Positions 1 through 8,569 of a stretch of 64,000 nt of DNA are shown here, in pieces. Each line of letters begins with the position of its first letter. The first letter of the stretch is position 1. The stretch is from the NCBI GenBank assembly GCA_900696525.1, contig CAADGL010000021.1:310001-374000 (forward strand). The letters run 5' to 3'. The position numbers and the translations under genes are program-made. The DNA comes from an uncultured Planctomycetota bacterium. Its GTDB lineage: Bacteria; Planctomycetota; Phycisphaerae; UBA1845; Fen-1342. The notes beneath the pieces were generated by a model. It saw only the letters and a list, made by a program, of their open reading frames with translations, was not told the DNA's origin and did not search any database.

Positions 1-392
1 ACGAGGCAGGGCCGGTCGCCGGCGTCCGCGGTGGCTGGCGCGATCGGCGGCGGCCCGCCGGCGGGCCCGTTGCTTGCCGTCGGCGGTCTCGCATCGCATC
101 CGCCAATGAGCAATGCCATGAACGCGAGCTGCGGCCCGGCCAGCCGCCTGGGCCGGCGGCGGCCGACCGACCACGACCTTTCAATAGGCATGCTGTCGCT
201 CCGAGATGCCCGGGCGGATTAACCGCGCGGCGCCTGTCGCACCGAAGCCGGAACGCTTCCGTAGGGCCGGCGCCCTGTTGATCGGACGCGCTACCCGCCG
301 GTTTGTTCCCCCCCCGTGCCAGCGGCGACGGACTTCGTGATTGCTTTCGCGCGTCCGGCGGAATACGCTAACAGCACGAGGACGGGCCTGCG
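1..392. other. No gene recognised at the left edge
   Basis: Very GC-rich sequence with short overlapping inverted repeats around 45-75. The only open frames are short and resemble no family I know. It may be intergenic DNA downstream of a gene outside the window. Confidence 0.5.
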
Positions 393-857
393 ATGCGGGA
401 GGGGGCGGGAAACATGAAGCCTGACAACGCCGCCGCTCAGTTTGACGCCGACGCCGGCAGTACGCGGCGGTTCTTCACGGTTGAGTCGGCGAACCGGTCG
501 CTGGTGCTGGTGCGCAAGGTCGTGGCTGACATCGTTGCCGGCTACGCCGAGCTGATGGAGCTGCGCCGCCGGCACGAGCGGGCCGTCACGGCGCAGGGCG
601 AGAGCCTGGCCGGCGAACGCGAGAAGATCGAACGGACCGCGGAGCGGCTGCGTCTGCTGCACGAGGAGCTTGGGGACGTGGGCTGCGAGCTGAAGGACGC
701 GGTCATCGGCCTGGTGGATTTTCCGGCGCTGCGCCAGGGACGTCGCGTGAGCCTGTGCTGGAAGCTGGACGAGCCCTCGGTCGCGCACTGGCACGAAGAG
801 TCGTCGGGCTACGCGGGGCGCCAGCCGATCGACGAGGCGTTCGACACGGGCCGCTGA
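393..857 (+). CDS. DUF2203 family protein
   Basis: A 154-residue soluble protein that matches the DUF2203 family as I know it. It has an N-terminal FFTVESANRSLVLVRKVVAD segment, a long charged central helix (about residues 50-100) likely to be a coiled coil, and a C-terminal block with VDFPALRQGRRVSLCWKL followed by HWHEESSGYAGR, which is the family signature. No enzymatic function is established for the family. The start is uncertain: ATG at 393 has a weak GAGGA 10 bases upstream, while ATG at 414 has GGGAGG about 11 bases upstream and would drop seven residues. It stands alone, convergent with hmgA across a repeat-filled gap. Confidence 0.8.
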   Translation: MREGAGNMKPDNAAAQFDADAGSTRRFFTVESANRSLVLVRKVVADIVAGYAELMELRRRHERAVTAQGESLAGEREKIERTAERLRLLHEELGDVGCELKDAVIGLVDFPALRQGRRVSLCWKLDEPSVAHWHEESSGYAGRQPIDEAFDTGR

Positions 858-866
858 GCCCGCGCC

Positions 867-979
867 GATCTGAGCCGCGCCTGATCCAAGCCGCGCCCGA
901 TCCGAGCCGCGCCCGATCCGAGCCGCGCCTGATCCGAGCCGCGCCCGATCCGAGCCGCGCCCGTGAGGAAGCGGTTGCG
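867..979 (+). repeat. Six 16-bp tandem units ending in a dispersed repeat core
   Basis: Six head-to-tail copies of a 16-base unit close to GATCCGAGCCGCGCCC occupy 867-962, with a few C/T and G/A differences. They are followed at 963-979 by GTGAGGAAGCGGTTGCG. One unit plus this tail recurs at 17472-17508, 63456-63490 and, inverted and diverged, at 46954-46988, so the array looks like a local expansion of the 5' half of a dispersed element. There are no unique spacers, so it is not CRISPR. Confidence 0.85.
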
Positions 980-1100
980 CCGAATGATCTCACGGTGGCG
1001 CCTGGGGCCGATTTCTCCCGGGCTCTGATGGTCCATGCAACAGCGTCCCAGGGGCGCGCTCGGATCGCGTCCTGGGATAGCCTCATATGTCCGGCTTGCG

Positions 1101-1122
1101 GCCGGGCTGGGGACAGCCCGGC
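1101..1122. repeat. Perfect inverted repeat (8-bp stem, 6-base loop)
   Basis: GCCGGGCT and AGCCCGGC flank a GGGGAC loop. It lies between the 3' ends of two convergent genes, so it could act as a bidirectional transcript-end structure, but no run of T follows on either strand and it may simply be another dispersed palindrome. Confidence 0.5.
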
Positions 1123-1224
1123 TCTGGCGTTTCGCTCATGCAAAAGCCGCTCACCGGCGCGGCTCGACTCGGCTTGGCGCGGCGGATCGGCCGGCTCCGA
1201 ATCGCGTTCTCCGGCGGACTCGGG

Positions 1225-2445
1225 CTACTTGCTCGTCCAGGCCTGGTCGCCGGGCGATTCGTGCCGGACCCAGGACAGGTGATAGTCCTTGTCCTCGACG
1301 CCGCTGGCGGTCGTCGTCAGGCGCAGCGGCTCGTAGGTGTCGCACATGACCGCCAACTCGTCGGTCCGCTCCGTGCCGACCGAGCGCTGATACGTCCCCG
1401 GGTGCGGCCCGTGCGTCACGCCCTGCGGGTGCAGGCTGATCGACTCCGACGAGATGCCCCGCCGCGACGTGAAATTGCCCTCGACGTAGTAAAGGATCTC
1501 GTCCATGTCCACGCTGCTGTGCGCGTACGGACACGGGATCGCCCTGCTGTCGCCGCGCTCGAAATAATCCACCTTGCGCGGCACGAACGAGCAGACCACG
1601 AACCCCTCGCCCGCGAAAGTCGTGTGGATCGTCGGCGGCAGGTGCACGAGCCCCGTTTTCGGCTGGTAGTCGTGGATGCTGAACGCCACCGGGTACAGCA
1701 CGCCGTCCCAGCCCACGACGTCCAGCGGAAAATGCTGGTAGCGGTGAACGCTCAGCTCGTCGGCCTGCTTGACGACCAGCTCGAACGGCACCTTGTGCTT
1801 CTTCGCGTCGAACGCCAGCAACTCCGTCGGAACGCGGAAATCGCGGTGCGAGTACGGCGCAAAGTCCGTGATCTGCCCCCAGCGGTTGCGATACTCCCCG
1901 GGAATCCCCAGCCACGGCCGGCCCTCGAACACCAGCAGCGTCCCGCGGTCGCCCTCCAGGTGCAGCCGATACGCCGTGCCCTTCGGTATCAGCACGTAAT
2001 CATGCCTGCGGAACGGCAGCAGGCCGTACACGCTCTCCACGAAGCCGCTGCCCTCGTTCACGAAGTAGAGCTCGTCGCCATCGCCGTTCGAGAAGAACCG
2101 CCCCGCAGGCTCGCACGGCTTCGCCAGCCCGATCTGGAGATTGCGGTTGGCCATCAGCGTCCGGCGGCCCGTGAGGTAGTCGCCCGCCGGCCTCAGGTCC
2201 TGCGTCTTGATGTGCCGGCGGTGCAACGGCTGCTCCTTGACGAGTTCGAACGGGCAGAAGCCGGGAAGCTTCAGCGGCGAGACCTCGAACTCATCCGTCG
2301 GCGGCGTGCGGTAGTACAGGATCGAGTACGGCCCTTCGAACCCCTGGCGCGTGACCATCTGCTCCATGAGCAGCCGGCCGTCTTCATCGTGGAACGTCGT
2401 GTGCGGCTTCGCGGGAATGCGTCCGAGCGTCAGCCGATGCAGCAT
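1225..2445 (-). CDS. hmgA: Homogentisate 1,2-dioxygenase
   Basis: A cytosolic iron(II) dioxygenase that opens the ring of homogentisate to maleylacetoacetate in tyrosine/phenylalanine breakdown. The 406 residues are near the usual 390-440. The N-terminal part carries HTTFHDEDGRLLMEQMVTR and GPYSILYYRTPP, typical of bacterial HgmA relatives. In the C-terminal cupin the likely iron ligands are His309 with the acidic DMDE just after it, and the histidine of VTHGPH near residue 345. The ATG is preceded by GGGGAGG, and a TAGAAT that could be a -10 lies about 40 bases upstream. No maleylacetoacetate isomerase is adjacent; a FAH-family gene lies 53 kb away. A related dioxygenase with another substrate is possible. 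Confidence 0.85.
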   Translation of the reverse strand: MLHRLTLGRIPAKPHTTFHDEDGRLLMEQMVTRQGFEGPYSILYYRTPPTDEFEVSPLKLPGFCPFELVKEQPLHRRHIKTQDLRPAGDYLTGRRTLMANRNLQIGLAKPCEPAGRFFSNGDGDELYFVNEGSGFVESVYGLLPFRRHDYVLIPKGTAYRLHLEGDRGTLLVFEGRPWLGIPGEYRNRWGQITDFAPYSHRDFRVPTELLAFDAKKHKVPFELVVKQADELSVHRYQHFPLDVVGWDGVLYPVAFSIHDYQPKTGLVHLPPTIHTTFAGEGFVVCSFVPRKVDYFERGDSRAIPCPYAHSSVDMDEILYYVEGNFTSRRGISSESISLHPQGVTHGPHPGTYQRSVGTERTDELAVMCDTYEPLRLTTTASGVEDKDYHLSWVRHESPGDQAWTSK

Positions 2446-2562
2446 GGCGGGGCCTCCCCTCGTTCGGGCTTTGTCTGCTTGTCGATTCTACGCGGCGGCC
2501 GGCAGCATAGCACGCGGGCGGATTATCCGCCGCAGGCTCGCCGCGCGGCGCGTCGAAACAGC

Positions 2563-2988
2563 TCACGCGGGCGGTGGGTCGGGCCGGAAGCCGGATTGCG
2601 GGCGGTCTCGCAGCAGCCGGGTAACGCAGGTGAGCAGCTCGATCTTGTTCACGGGCTTGGTGAGGAACTCGTCGGCGCCGCACTCCTTGGCCCGCTCGAT
2701 GTCGCCCACCTCGTTCAGGGCCGTCACCATCACGATCGGCCGGTCGCGGTGGCGCGGGTTCTGCTTGAGCTGCCGGCACACCTCGAAGCCGCTGTGCTTC
2801 GGCATCATCACGTCGAGCAGCACGAGGTCCGGCGACTCGTCCTCCGTCACTTGGAGGGCCTTTTCGCCATCCATCGCGGTCAGGACGGTCACTCCCAGCG
2901 GCTCCAGGTAGGCTTCCAGGAGCTCGACAATCTGGGGGTTGTCGTCGGCGATCAGGATTCGCGCCTTGGGGGCCGCAGGCATCGTCAT
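2563..2988 (-). CDS. Single-domain response regulator (CheY-like receiver)
   Basis: A stand-alone receiver of about 141 residues with no output domain. It shows the acidic pair in ILIADDNPQIVELL, the phospho-acceptor Asp in LVLLDVMMPKHSGFE, the Thr of MVTALNE and the Lys of FLTKPV, so it should be phosphorylated by a histidine kinase and act by protein contact. A GTG at 3012 opens the frame further, but ATG 2988 has AGGGA at good spacing and begins just before the first strand. It lies 117 bases upstream of hmgA on the same strand; cotranscription is possible but not shown. No partner kinase is adjacent, and the FHA-GAF kinase at 15.7 kb is the nearest. Confidence 0.9.
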   Translation of the reverse strand: MTMPAAPKARILIADDNPQIVELLEAYLEPLGVTVLTAMDGEKALQVTEDESPDLVLLDVMMPKHSGFEVCRQLKQNPRHRDRPIVMVTALNEVGDIERAKECGADEFLTKPVNKIELLTCVTRLLRDRPQSGFRPDPPPA

Positions 2989-3064
2989 GGAGATCCCTGG
3001 TCCTTGCTGCACGAGTTTTAGCTGAACGCGCCCGCTCCTGCAAACCGCCCGGCGATTTCCCGCG

Positions 3065-3093
3065 CGTTGAGGGAAACCTGGGACCCGCCTATA
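3065..3093 (+). promoter_or_regulatory. Sigma70-type promoter for the lipoprotein gene
   Basis: TTGAGG at 3065-3070 and TATATT at 3088-3093 are separated by exactly 17 bases. The predicted start near 3100 gives a leader of about 70 bases to the ATG at 3173. Confidence 0.6.
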
Positions 3094-3172
3094 TTACTCC
3101 TGGCTGGCCGCCCCTCGGCCCTGGCGCCGGGAGCGGTGCGTGCAGCGACTTTCAGTACGGGAGCCATCCAAG

Positions 3173-4204
3173 ATGACCCAGCGATTCGGGCGGCTTTGCT
3201 CGGTCGGTTTCGTTCTGACGTTCTCCGCCGGCGCCCTCATTGCCCTGGGCTGCATCGGCGGCTTCAACGGCACATCGGCGTTCCTCGGGCTGCCATTCCC
3301 CAACATCGTTGGCAGCGAGCCAAACAGCGGCGGGAGCGGCGGGTCGGGCGGCGGTGGCGGGTTCTTCGGCGGCGGGTCGCAGGGGGCCGTCGCCCCGTGC
3401 GAGGAGGCGCTGAAACGCAAGTTCGTCACGCTCACCCTGCGGAACCAGAGCCGCGACGACTACATCCACTACTTCATGCTGCTGATCGCCTTCGTCGACA
3501 CCGACACCCAGTCCGGCGCGGTCTGCTCCGACGACATCCCCATCTACACCAACTTCGGATACACCCAGATTCCGGAAGGCGGCTTCGTCGAGTTCGGCAA
3601 CTTCTGCGTCGTCGGGCCCGCCCTCATTTACTTCCACCAGGGCGGTCGTTTCCGAGAGGTCGGCGGCGAACTCGCCTCCGCCATCGGCCCCGCCCAGGGC
3701 ACCAGCGGCACCTTCGACAACCGGTTCGGCAGCAACGGCCTCCAGGTTCCCGTTCCCAACCTGATCGCCTTCCACAATCCCGGCACCACGCCGGAGTCAC
3801 TCAACCTCCGCGTCAGCCGGCCGCTGCCCGATCCCTGCTTCGCCACGGACATCGGCGGCGGGGTGAGCCCCCCATGCCAGCAGGACGGCTTCTACTACGT
3901 CGATGAGAACGACAACTTCATCGGCTCGTCCCAGCTCGGCACCGGCTCCGGACGCCGCGTCCCCTCCGAGTTCCAGGGCACCGGCTGCCAATGCCTCGGC
4001 TTCTCACAGGGATACTGGACGCTTGCCCCCTCCGGAACAACCGCCGCCAACGCCCAGTGCAACCAATTCCTGCGCGGCGGGCGAATCGAGTTCGTCTTCA
4101 TCCGCGACGACCGCGACCCGCCGATACCTCAGCTCGTTTGGCGCGTGACCGACGACTCGGGCTCGCTCGTCCACGACTTCGACGCTCGCACCGGCGTGCG
4201 CTGA
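3173..4204 (+). CDS. Secreted lipoprotein of unknown function
   Basis: About 343 residues. ATG 3173 is preferred over the in-frame ATG at 3140 because GGGAG lies about 9 bases upstream and it gives a compact signal: MTQRFGRLCS, a hydrophobic stretch, then the lipobox ALGC at about residue 28. A Gly/Ser-rich linker follows, then a cysteine-rich domain (at least eight Cys) with aromatic-rich beta-strand-like segments. I recognise no family; planctomycetes encode many such envelope proteins. The Cys pattern suggests disulfides outside the cytoplasm. It has its own promoter, is flanked by minus-strand genes and is probably monocistronic. Confidence 0.7.
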   Translation: MTQRFGRLCSVGFVLTFSAGALIALGCIGGFNGTSAFLGLPFPNIVGSEPNSGGSGGSGGGGGFFGGGSQGAVAPCEEALKRKFVTLTLRNQSRDDYIHYFMLLIAFVDTDTQSGAVCSDDIPIYTNFGYTQIPEGGFVEFGNFCVVGPALIYFHQGGRFREVGGELASAIGPAQGTSGTFDNRFGSNGLQVPVPNLIAFHNPGTTPESLNLRVSRPLPDPCFATDIGGGVSPPCQQDGFYYVDENDNFIGSSQLGTGSGRRVPSEFQGTGCQCLGFSQGYWTLAPSGTTAANAQCNQFLRGGRIEFVFIRDDRDPPIPQLVWRVTDDSGSLVHDFDARTGVR

Positions 4205-4316
4205 GCCGATCCGGGCCGCGCCCCGGCTGCGCCGAACAACCAGCGTCAGCGGGCCTGCGGGGCCGAGCGCGTCTCGAACCCGCAGGCGCATCCCACCCGC
4301 GGACGACGGCCGTGCA

Positions 4317-7300
4317 TCACGCCGACACGACGATCTCCACGGCCTCACCCGGCCGCAGCACAACCGCGCTCGCAAGCCCCACGGTTACGGCATTGCTCTC
4401 GCGCACCGGCGTCGTCTCGATGAGCCGGCCGCCGCACGTTGCGCTGACGCTCACGCTGTCCCATGGCGCCGGCACGCGAACCGCCGCCACCCTCAGGCTG
4501 CCCCAGCGGACTTCGAAGCGCGTGAGCTGCCGCCCAGTGTCGCGCTTCTGCGTGGCCAGCCCCCAGCCTTCGGGTCCGGCGAAGAACGCGGCGAAGCGCT
4601 CCGGGCTCAACCGCGGGGCGATGCCCACCAGGCCCGCCGGACCGTCGAGCTCGAAGCCGCACAGCGCCTGAAACGCCCCGTACGACGCGAGCGCCCGGCC
4701 GTAATGGTCGCCGCATTCGACCTCGTTCCAGGGGTTGCGCGCCGCACCGTCGTAGCGCTCGTCGATGGCCCGCAGCACGACCAGCGCCTCGTCCACGAGC
4801 GCCGGGGCGTGCGGCGCTTCCCACAGCATGCCGCCGGCCGCCTGGTACTCGCACCCGGTCCAGACTTCATCGCGATAGCGCACCGGCTCCTTCGGCCGCC
4901 CGCCGTCCGGCCACGTGCAGATGAACAGCCCCGCGTCGCGGCCGTCGGCGAAGACGCGCTCCGGTGGATAGTCGGCGTTGTACTGCGCGACGGCCGGCGA
5001 GAAATTGAACCGGAAGACCGAGCGCAGGCCGCTGACCACCTTCTCTTCGTCGTAGAGCGTGCCGAGGCCGAGGCAGCGGGCCCAGTTCTGCCCGAAGAGC
5101 TGGTCGGTCAGGCAACCCGTGCCATACTGCCACTTCGCGCCGGCGTCGTCGGGGATGAGCTGGATGAAATAGCCGCCGCGGAAGAGCCGCTCTTCGGTGA
5201 ACTGCCGCCCGCGCCGGGCAATCGCCCGGTAGCGCCCGGCCGCGGCCGCGTCACCCATCAGCTCGGCCATCTTGGCGCCGGCGAGCAGCGCCGCGTGGTA
5301 GAGCGAGCCGACGTAGCTGTTCGGCCCATGAAAGTCGATGTCGTAGGTGTTGTGCTGCGACACTTCGATCATGCCGTCGGGCTCCGTGTCCGGGCCGATG
5401 CGGGCCATCACGTCGCGGCCGATCTGATACTCCAGCGCCTGCTGTATCCGCGGCCAGTTCGCCCGCAGGAACGAATCGTCCCCGCTGCACAAGTGCTCGC
5501 GGTAGCACTTCAGCACCGTGCCCGACTGGCCGTCGGCGGCATACTTCGAGCCCCCGTCCACCTTGCCGCGGAACGCCACGCGCCCGGTCGCCTCTTCGAA
5601 CGCCGTGCCCAGGTCCTGCATGACGCGCGTGCTGCGGGCGAGCTCCGGAAACAGCCGCGCCTCGGCGTGGGCGTAGTTCCAGACGTGCGTGCAGGTGCCC
5701 TCGCAGCAGCCGACGCCCTCCCAGCACCAGAAGCGTCCGTTGTTCCACCATTGCGCCGTGCCGGTCGCCAGGTTCGCCGTCGGCATGAACAGCCGCAGCG
5801 CCAGCCACCACGGCAGCGTGGTGTCCTCGTACCACGTGCGGTGAAACAGCTCCGTCTCGCGGACGAGCCGCTCCAGGTTCGCCGCGACGTAGTCCACGAC
5901 CTCCGCCGCGTCCTTGAACCAGTTCGCGTACATCACGCCGCTGCCGGTGTGCAGATTGGGAAAGCACCAGGCGACGACGAAGGTCGCTTCACGCGACTCG
6001 CCCGGTGACAGCTCGAAAGGCGCCGCAAGGGCGCAAACCAGCGCGTCCGGACCATCGCTCTGCGCGCTCTCCGGCAGTGCCCCGCGCCACGTTCCCTCGA
6101 CCAGGCGCTCCGCACCGCCCGCGTCGCTGAGCACCTCCGCGCCCAGCACCGCCAACGCCATGCTGCCGAACGTCAGCGATTCGGGCCGCGGCTGCTTTGC
6201 GTCTTCCGGCACGACGTCCACCAGGCGCACGCTGTCGACGCTCACGTGCCCCCAGTGGCCTTTCTGCGCATCGACGATCTGAAGCCGCGCCTCGCGGCCT
6301 TCGAGCTCGCGCACGTCCCAGGTGCGCGGCTCCAGCTTCTCGGCGTTCCGGCCCGTGGCCGTCCGCACGACCACGCCATCGACCAGCAGGTTGACGCAGG
6401 TCTTGCCCGGGTGACGCCCGCCGCCGACGAGCAGCGTCAGGAAGCGCCGGTCGATCGTGAACGGCTCGCTGATCATCTCGCCGGTGGCGTCGTCGCCCCC
6501 GAGGAACGAGTTGACCAGCCCGGCGCCCTCGAAGCCCTTCACGTCCTGCTGCTTCGGCAGCGTCCCCTTTGCAGGGCCGAGACCGAACGCCGTCCCGCGC
6601 ACCTCCCACCCGTCGTAGTGCGGCCCGTCAAAATCGAACAGCACACGCTCCGGCCGCGGATCGGCCGCGTCGGCCGCCGGCTCGGCTTCCATCAACACGA
6701 TCGACCACCCGTCGCGCGACAGCGCACGATTGCGCCGCAGCGGCGGGACCTCGCCCGGCTCGAAGGCCCCCACGCCGTTCTGGAGATGCCCGACCAGCCG
6801 GCCCGCGACCCGCCGGTCGCTCGTGTTGCGCAGCGTGAAGCGCAGCAGCGTGCACGGCAGGCACGAATCCCTGGCGCTCAGCGGAATGAAGGGGCTGCCC
6901 GCCCGCAGCGTCACCTCGACCGGAAAGCTCGCGTCCTGCGGCTTGCCGTAGCGCACCTCCGCGACCGGATACTCGCCGATGAACTCGACCTGCTCATACG
7001 ACCCGCCGTTCTCGACGTCAGCCAGCCGCGCCTCAAGCCTCCTCACGCCGCCGCCGCCCGGCCCGCCCGCGCCGGCGTCCTCCAGGACCAGCGTGAAGCC
7101 TTGCGCCAGCTCTCGCGGTTGCCGCCGCACCTTGTAGCTGGCCGAGCCGTAGCCCGTGTTGTTCGCCCGCCCGTCGATCCGCCACCCGCCCAGTGTCCCG
7201 TCGCCCAGCACGTAGAGCTGCCCCGCGGCCACGCCGCCGCACGGCATCCCGATCGCGAACCGCCGCGGCCCGCGATACACGCGCCGCTCGCCGCGCTGTC

Positions 7301-7454
7301 GCAGCGCCGCCAACAGCTCCGGCGTGACGCCCTTGTCCGCGGGGATGTAGCCCGTGCGGACCGGCTCGCCGAGGGCGGCGTTCAGGACGTTGAGGTTCAG
7401 GCTTGCCAGCACGCCGGCGGCGCCGGAGGCCTTGAGAAACTCGCGTCGATTCAT
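4317..7454 (-). CDS. Tat-exported GH116 glycosidase (bile-acid beta-glucosidase/GBA2-like)
   Basis: A 1045-residue glycoside hydrolase, probably hydrolysing beta-glucosides or related beta-linked sugars outside the cytoplasm. The N-terminus is a Tat signal, MNRREFLKASGAAGVLAS. A GBA2-type N-terminal domain follows (GMPCGGVAAGQLYVLGDGTL, about residues 68-90), interrupted at about 268-415 by a module resembling the insert of GH32 levanases (GFEGAGLVNSFLGGDDATG, NLLVDG, WGHVSVDSVRLVD). The C-terminal alpha/alpha barrel carries CCEGTCTHVWNYAHAEARLF and TYDIDFHGPNSYVGSLY; Glu about 584 and Asp about 703 are my candidates for nucleophile and acid/base by analogy with GH116. AAGGG precedes the ATG. 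Substrate is not predictable. It is divergent from the permease at 7512. Confidence 0.85.
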   Translation of the reverse strand: MNRREFLKASGAAGVLASLNLNVLNAALGEPVRTGYIPADKGVTPELLAALRQRGERRVYRGPRRFAIGMPCGGVAAGQLYVLGDGTLGGWRIDGRANNTGYGSASYKVRRQPRELAQGFTLVLEDAGAGGPGGGGVRRLEARLADVENGGSYEQVEFIGEYPVAEVRYGKPQDASFPVEVTLRAGSPFIPLSARDSCLPCTLLRFTLRNTSDRRVAGRLVGHLQNGVGAFEPGEVPPLRRNRALSRDGWSIVLMEAEPAADAADPRPERVLFDFDGPHYDGWEVRGTAFGLGPAKGTLPKQQDVKGFEGAGLVNSFLGGDDATGEMISEPFTIDRRFLTLLVGGGRHPGKTCVNLLVDGVVVRTATGRNAEKLEPRTWDVRELEGREARLQIVDAQKGHWGHVSVDSVRLVDVVPEDAKQPRPESLTFGSMALAVLGAEVLSDAGGAERLVEGTWRGALPESAQSDGPDALVCALAAPFELSPGESREATFVVAWCFPNLHTGSGVMYANWFKDAAEVVDYVAANLERLVRETELFHRTWYEDTTLPWWLALRLFMPTANLATGTAQWWNNGRFWCWEGVGCCEGTCTHVWNYAHAEARLFPELARSTRVMQDLGTAFEEATGRVAFRGKVDGGSKYAADGQSGTVLKCYREHLCSGDDSFLRANWPRIQQALEYQIGRDVMARIGPDTEPDGMIEVSQHNTYDIDFHGPNSYVGSLYHAALLAGAKMAELMGDAAAAGRYRAIARRGRQFTEERLFRGGYFIQLIPDDAGAKWQYGTGCLTDQLFGQNWARCLGLGTLYDEEKVVSGLRSVFRFNFSPAVAQYNADYPPERVFADGRDAGLFICTWPDGGRPKEPVRYRDEVWTGCEYQAAGGMLWEAPHAPALVDEALVVLRAIDERYDGAARNPWNEVECGDHYGRALASYGAFQALCGFELDGPAGLVGIAPRLSPERFAAFFAGPEGWGLATQKRDTGRQLTRFEVRWGSLRVAAVRVPAPWDSVSVSATCGGRLIETTPVRESNAVTVGLASAVVLRPGEAVEIVVSA

Positions 7455-7498
7455 GTCGGACCCTTCGAAAGGCGCTGAACAGCGGTACGGACGGGCAG

Positions 7499-7504
7499 TA
7501 TACT
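7499..7504 (+). promoter_or_regulatory. Candidate -10 box directly before the permease start
   Basis: TATACT at 7499-7504 ends seven bases before the GTG at 7512, and no Shine-Dalgarno sequence separates them. The -35 region is poor (CTGAAC near 7475). If used, it would give a leaderless message. Confidence 0.4.
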
Positions 7505-7511
7505 CCCGCCC

Positions 7512-8480
7512 GTGAACGTCCGGTCACTTCCAACCGCCCAGCGCGACGTCCTGTTCGCGCTGCTCGGCCTGCTGATCGTCGCAATCGTCGGCTGCATCTT
7601 CAACGCCGACGGCGTCTTCTTCCGCGCCGGCACCCACGCCGACACGCTCTGGCAGAACGGCGCCTACGGCATTCTCGCCTGCGGCATGACCGTCGTCATC
7701 ATCGTCGGCGGCATCGACCTCGCCGTCGGATCGGTCGTCGCGCTCTCCGGCGTCGTCTTCGCCACGCTCGTCATGAAGCACGGCGTCGCGGGCGCGTGGG
7801 CGATACCGGCCGCCGTCGTGGTCGGCGGCCTGACGGGCGTGGTCTCCGGCTGGCTGGTCGCTTTCATCCGCGTCCAGCCGTTCATCGCGACGCTCGCGAT
7901 GATGGCCTTCGCCCGCGGACTGGCCAAGCACCTGGCCGGCGGCCAGGTCATCACGCGCTATCCCTACCCCGACCTCGTCGAGGCCCTCAACACCAGCTTC
8001 GACCTCGCCGGCTTCAAGCTCTCCATACACGTCGTCGTCTTCCTCGCCTGCGCCCTGCTCACCCTCTTCCTCCTCCGCGCTACGACGCATGGCGTGCACG
8101 TCTACGCCGTCGGCGACAACGAGACCGCCGCACGCTACGCCGGGCTTCCCGTCCGCCGCATCAAGGTCGCGGCCTACGCCCTCTGCGGTGCATTCGCCGG
8201 CCTGGCAGGCGTGCTGTTCTGCGCCCTCGAACGCCAGGGAAACCCCGACGGCGGCGTCGGCTTCGAGCTCACCGCCATCGCCATGGTCGTCGTCGGCGGC
8301 ACGCCGCTCAGCGGCGGCCGCGGCGGCATCGTGCTGACGGTGCTCGGGACGCTGACGATCGGCTACCTGCGCAAAATCCTCGACATCAACGCCGTCGAGA
8401 CCGCCATGCAGCTCATGATCACCGGCGGGATCATTATCCTCGCGGTGCTTGCCCAAGGCCTGCGCCCGCGGCCGGCGTGA
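7512..8480 (+). CDS. Sugar ABC transporter permease (RbsC/BPD_transp_2 family)
   Basis: A 322-residue inner-membrane permease of the ribose/xylose/galactose type with about nine hydrophobic segments. Family marks include ILACGMTVVIIVGGIDLAVG near residues 55-75, RVQPFIATLAMMAFARG, and VYAVGDNETAARYAGLPVRR in the cytoplasmic loop that contacts the ATPase, followed by AMVVVGGTPLSGGRGG. The ATPase and binding protein are not next to it, which is unusual for this class, so partners must be encoded elsewhere or the gene is a remnant. The start is GTG. The divergent GH116 gene could release its substrate, but that link rests only on adjacency. Confidence 0.88.
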   Translation: MNVRSLPTAQRDVLFALLGLLIVAIVGCIFNADGVFFRAGTHADTLWQNGAYGILACGMTVVIIVGGIDLAVGSVVALSGVVFATLVMKHGVAGAWAIPAAVVVGGLTGVVSGWLVAFIRVQPFIATLAMMAFARGLAKHLAGGQVITRYPYPDLVEALNTSFDLAGFKLSIHVVVFLACALLTLFLLRATTHGVHVYAVGDNETAARYAGLPVRRIKVAAYALCGAFAGLAGVLFCALERQGNPDGGVGFELTAIAMVVVGGTPLSGGRGGIVLTVLGTLTIGYLRKILDINAVETAMQLMITGGIIILAVLAQGLRPRPA

Positions 8481-8569
8481 AGAAGCGGCGCCAACAGGAA
8501 GTCCTTGACGCCGCGAGTCCCCTCCGCGATCCTCCCTCGCGGCGAAGCTACCAGTCGCGGAGGCACACC

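Larger units (their letters stand above)
858..1224. other. Repeat-filled convergent intergenic region
   Basis: This 367-base gap lies between the convergent DUF2203 gene and hmgA. It holds a 16-bp tandem array with a dispersed repeat unit (867-979) and a perfect 8-bp-stem hairpin (1101-1122). No frame in it encodes a recognisable protein; the open frames come from the repeat's biased composition. Confidence 0.7.

Noticed and set aside
867-962. Possible CRISPR array
   Set aside because: Units are directly abutting with no spacers, and no cas genes are present.
1087-3021. A 644-residue open frame on the plus strand
   Set aside because: It lies antisense to hmgA and the receiver gene, has Arg/His/Val-biased composition and no domain; it is a shadow of GC-rich coding on the other strand.
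4704-6008. A 434-residue plus-strand open frame inside the GH116 gene
   Set aside because: It is antisense to a clear glycosidase with catalytic motifs, and its composition is that of a complementary-strand shadow.
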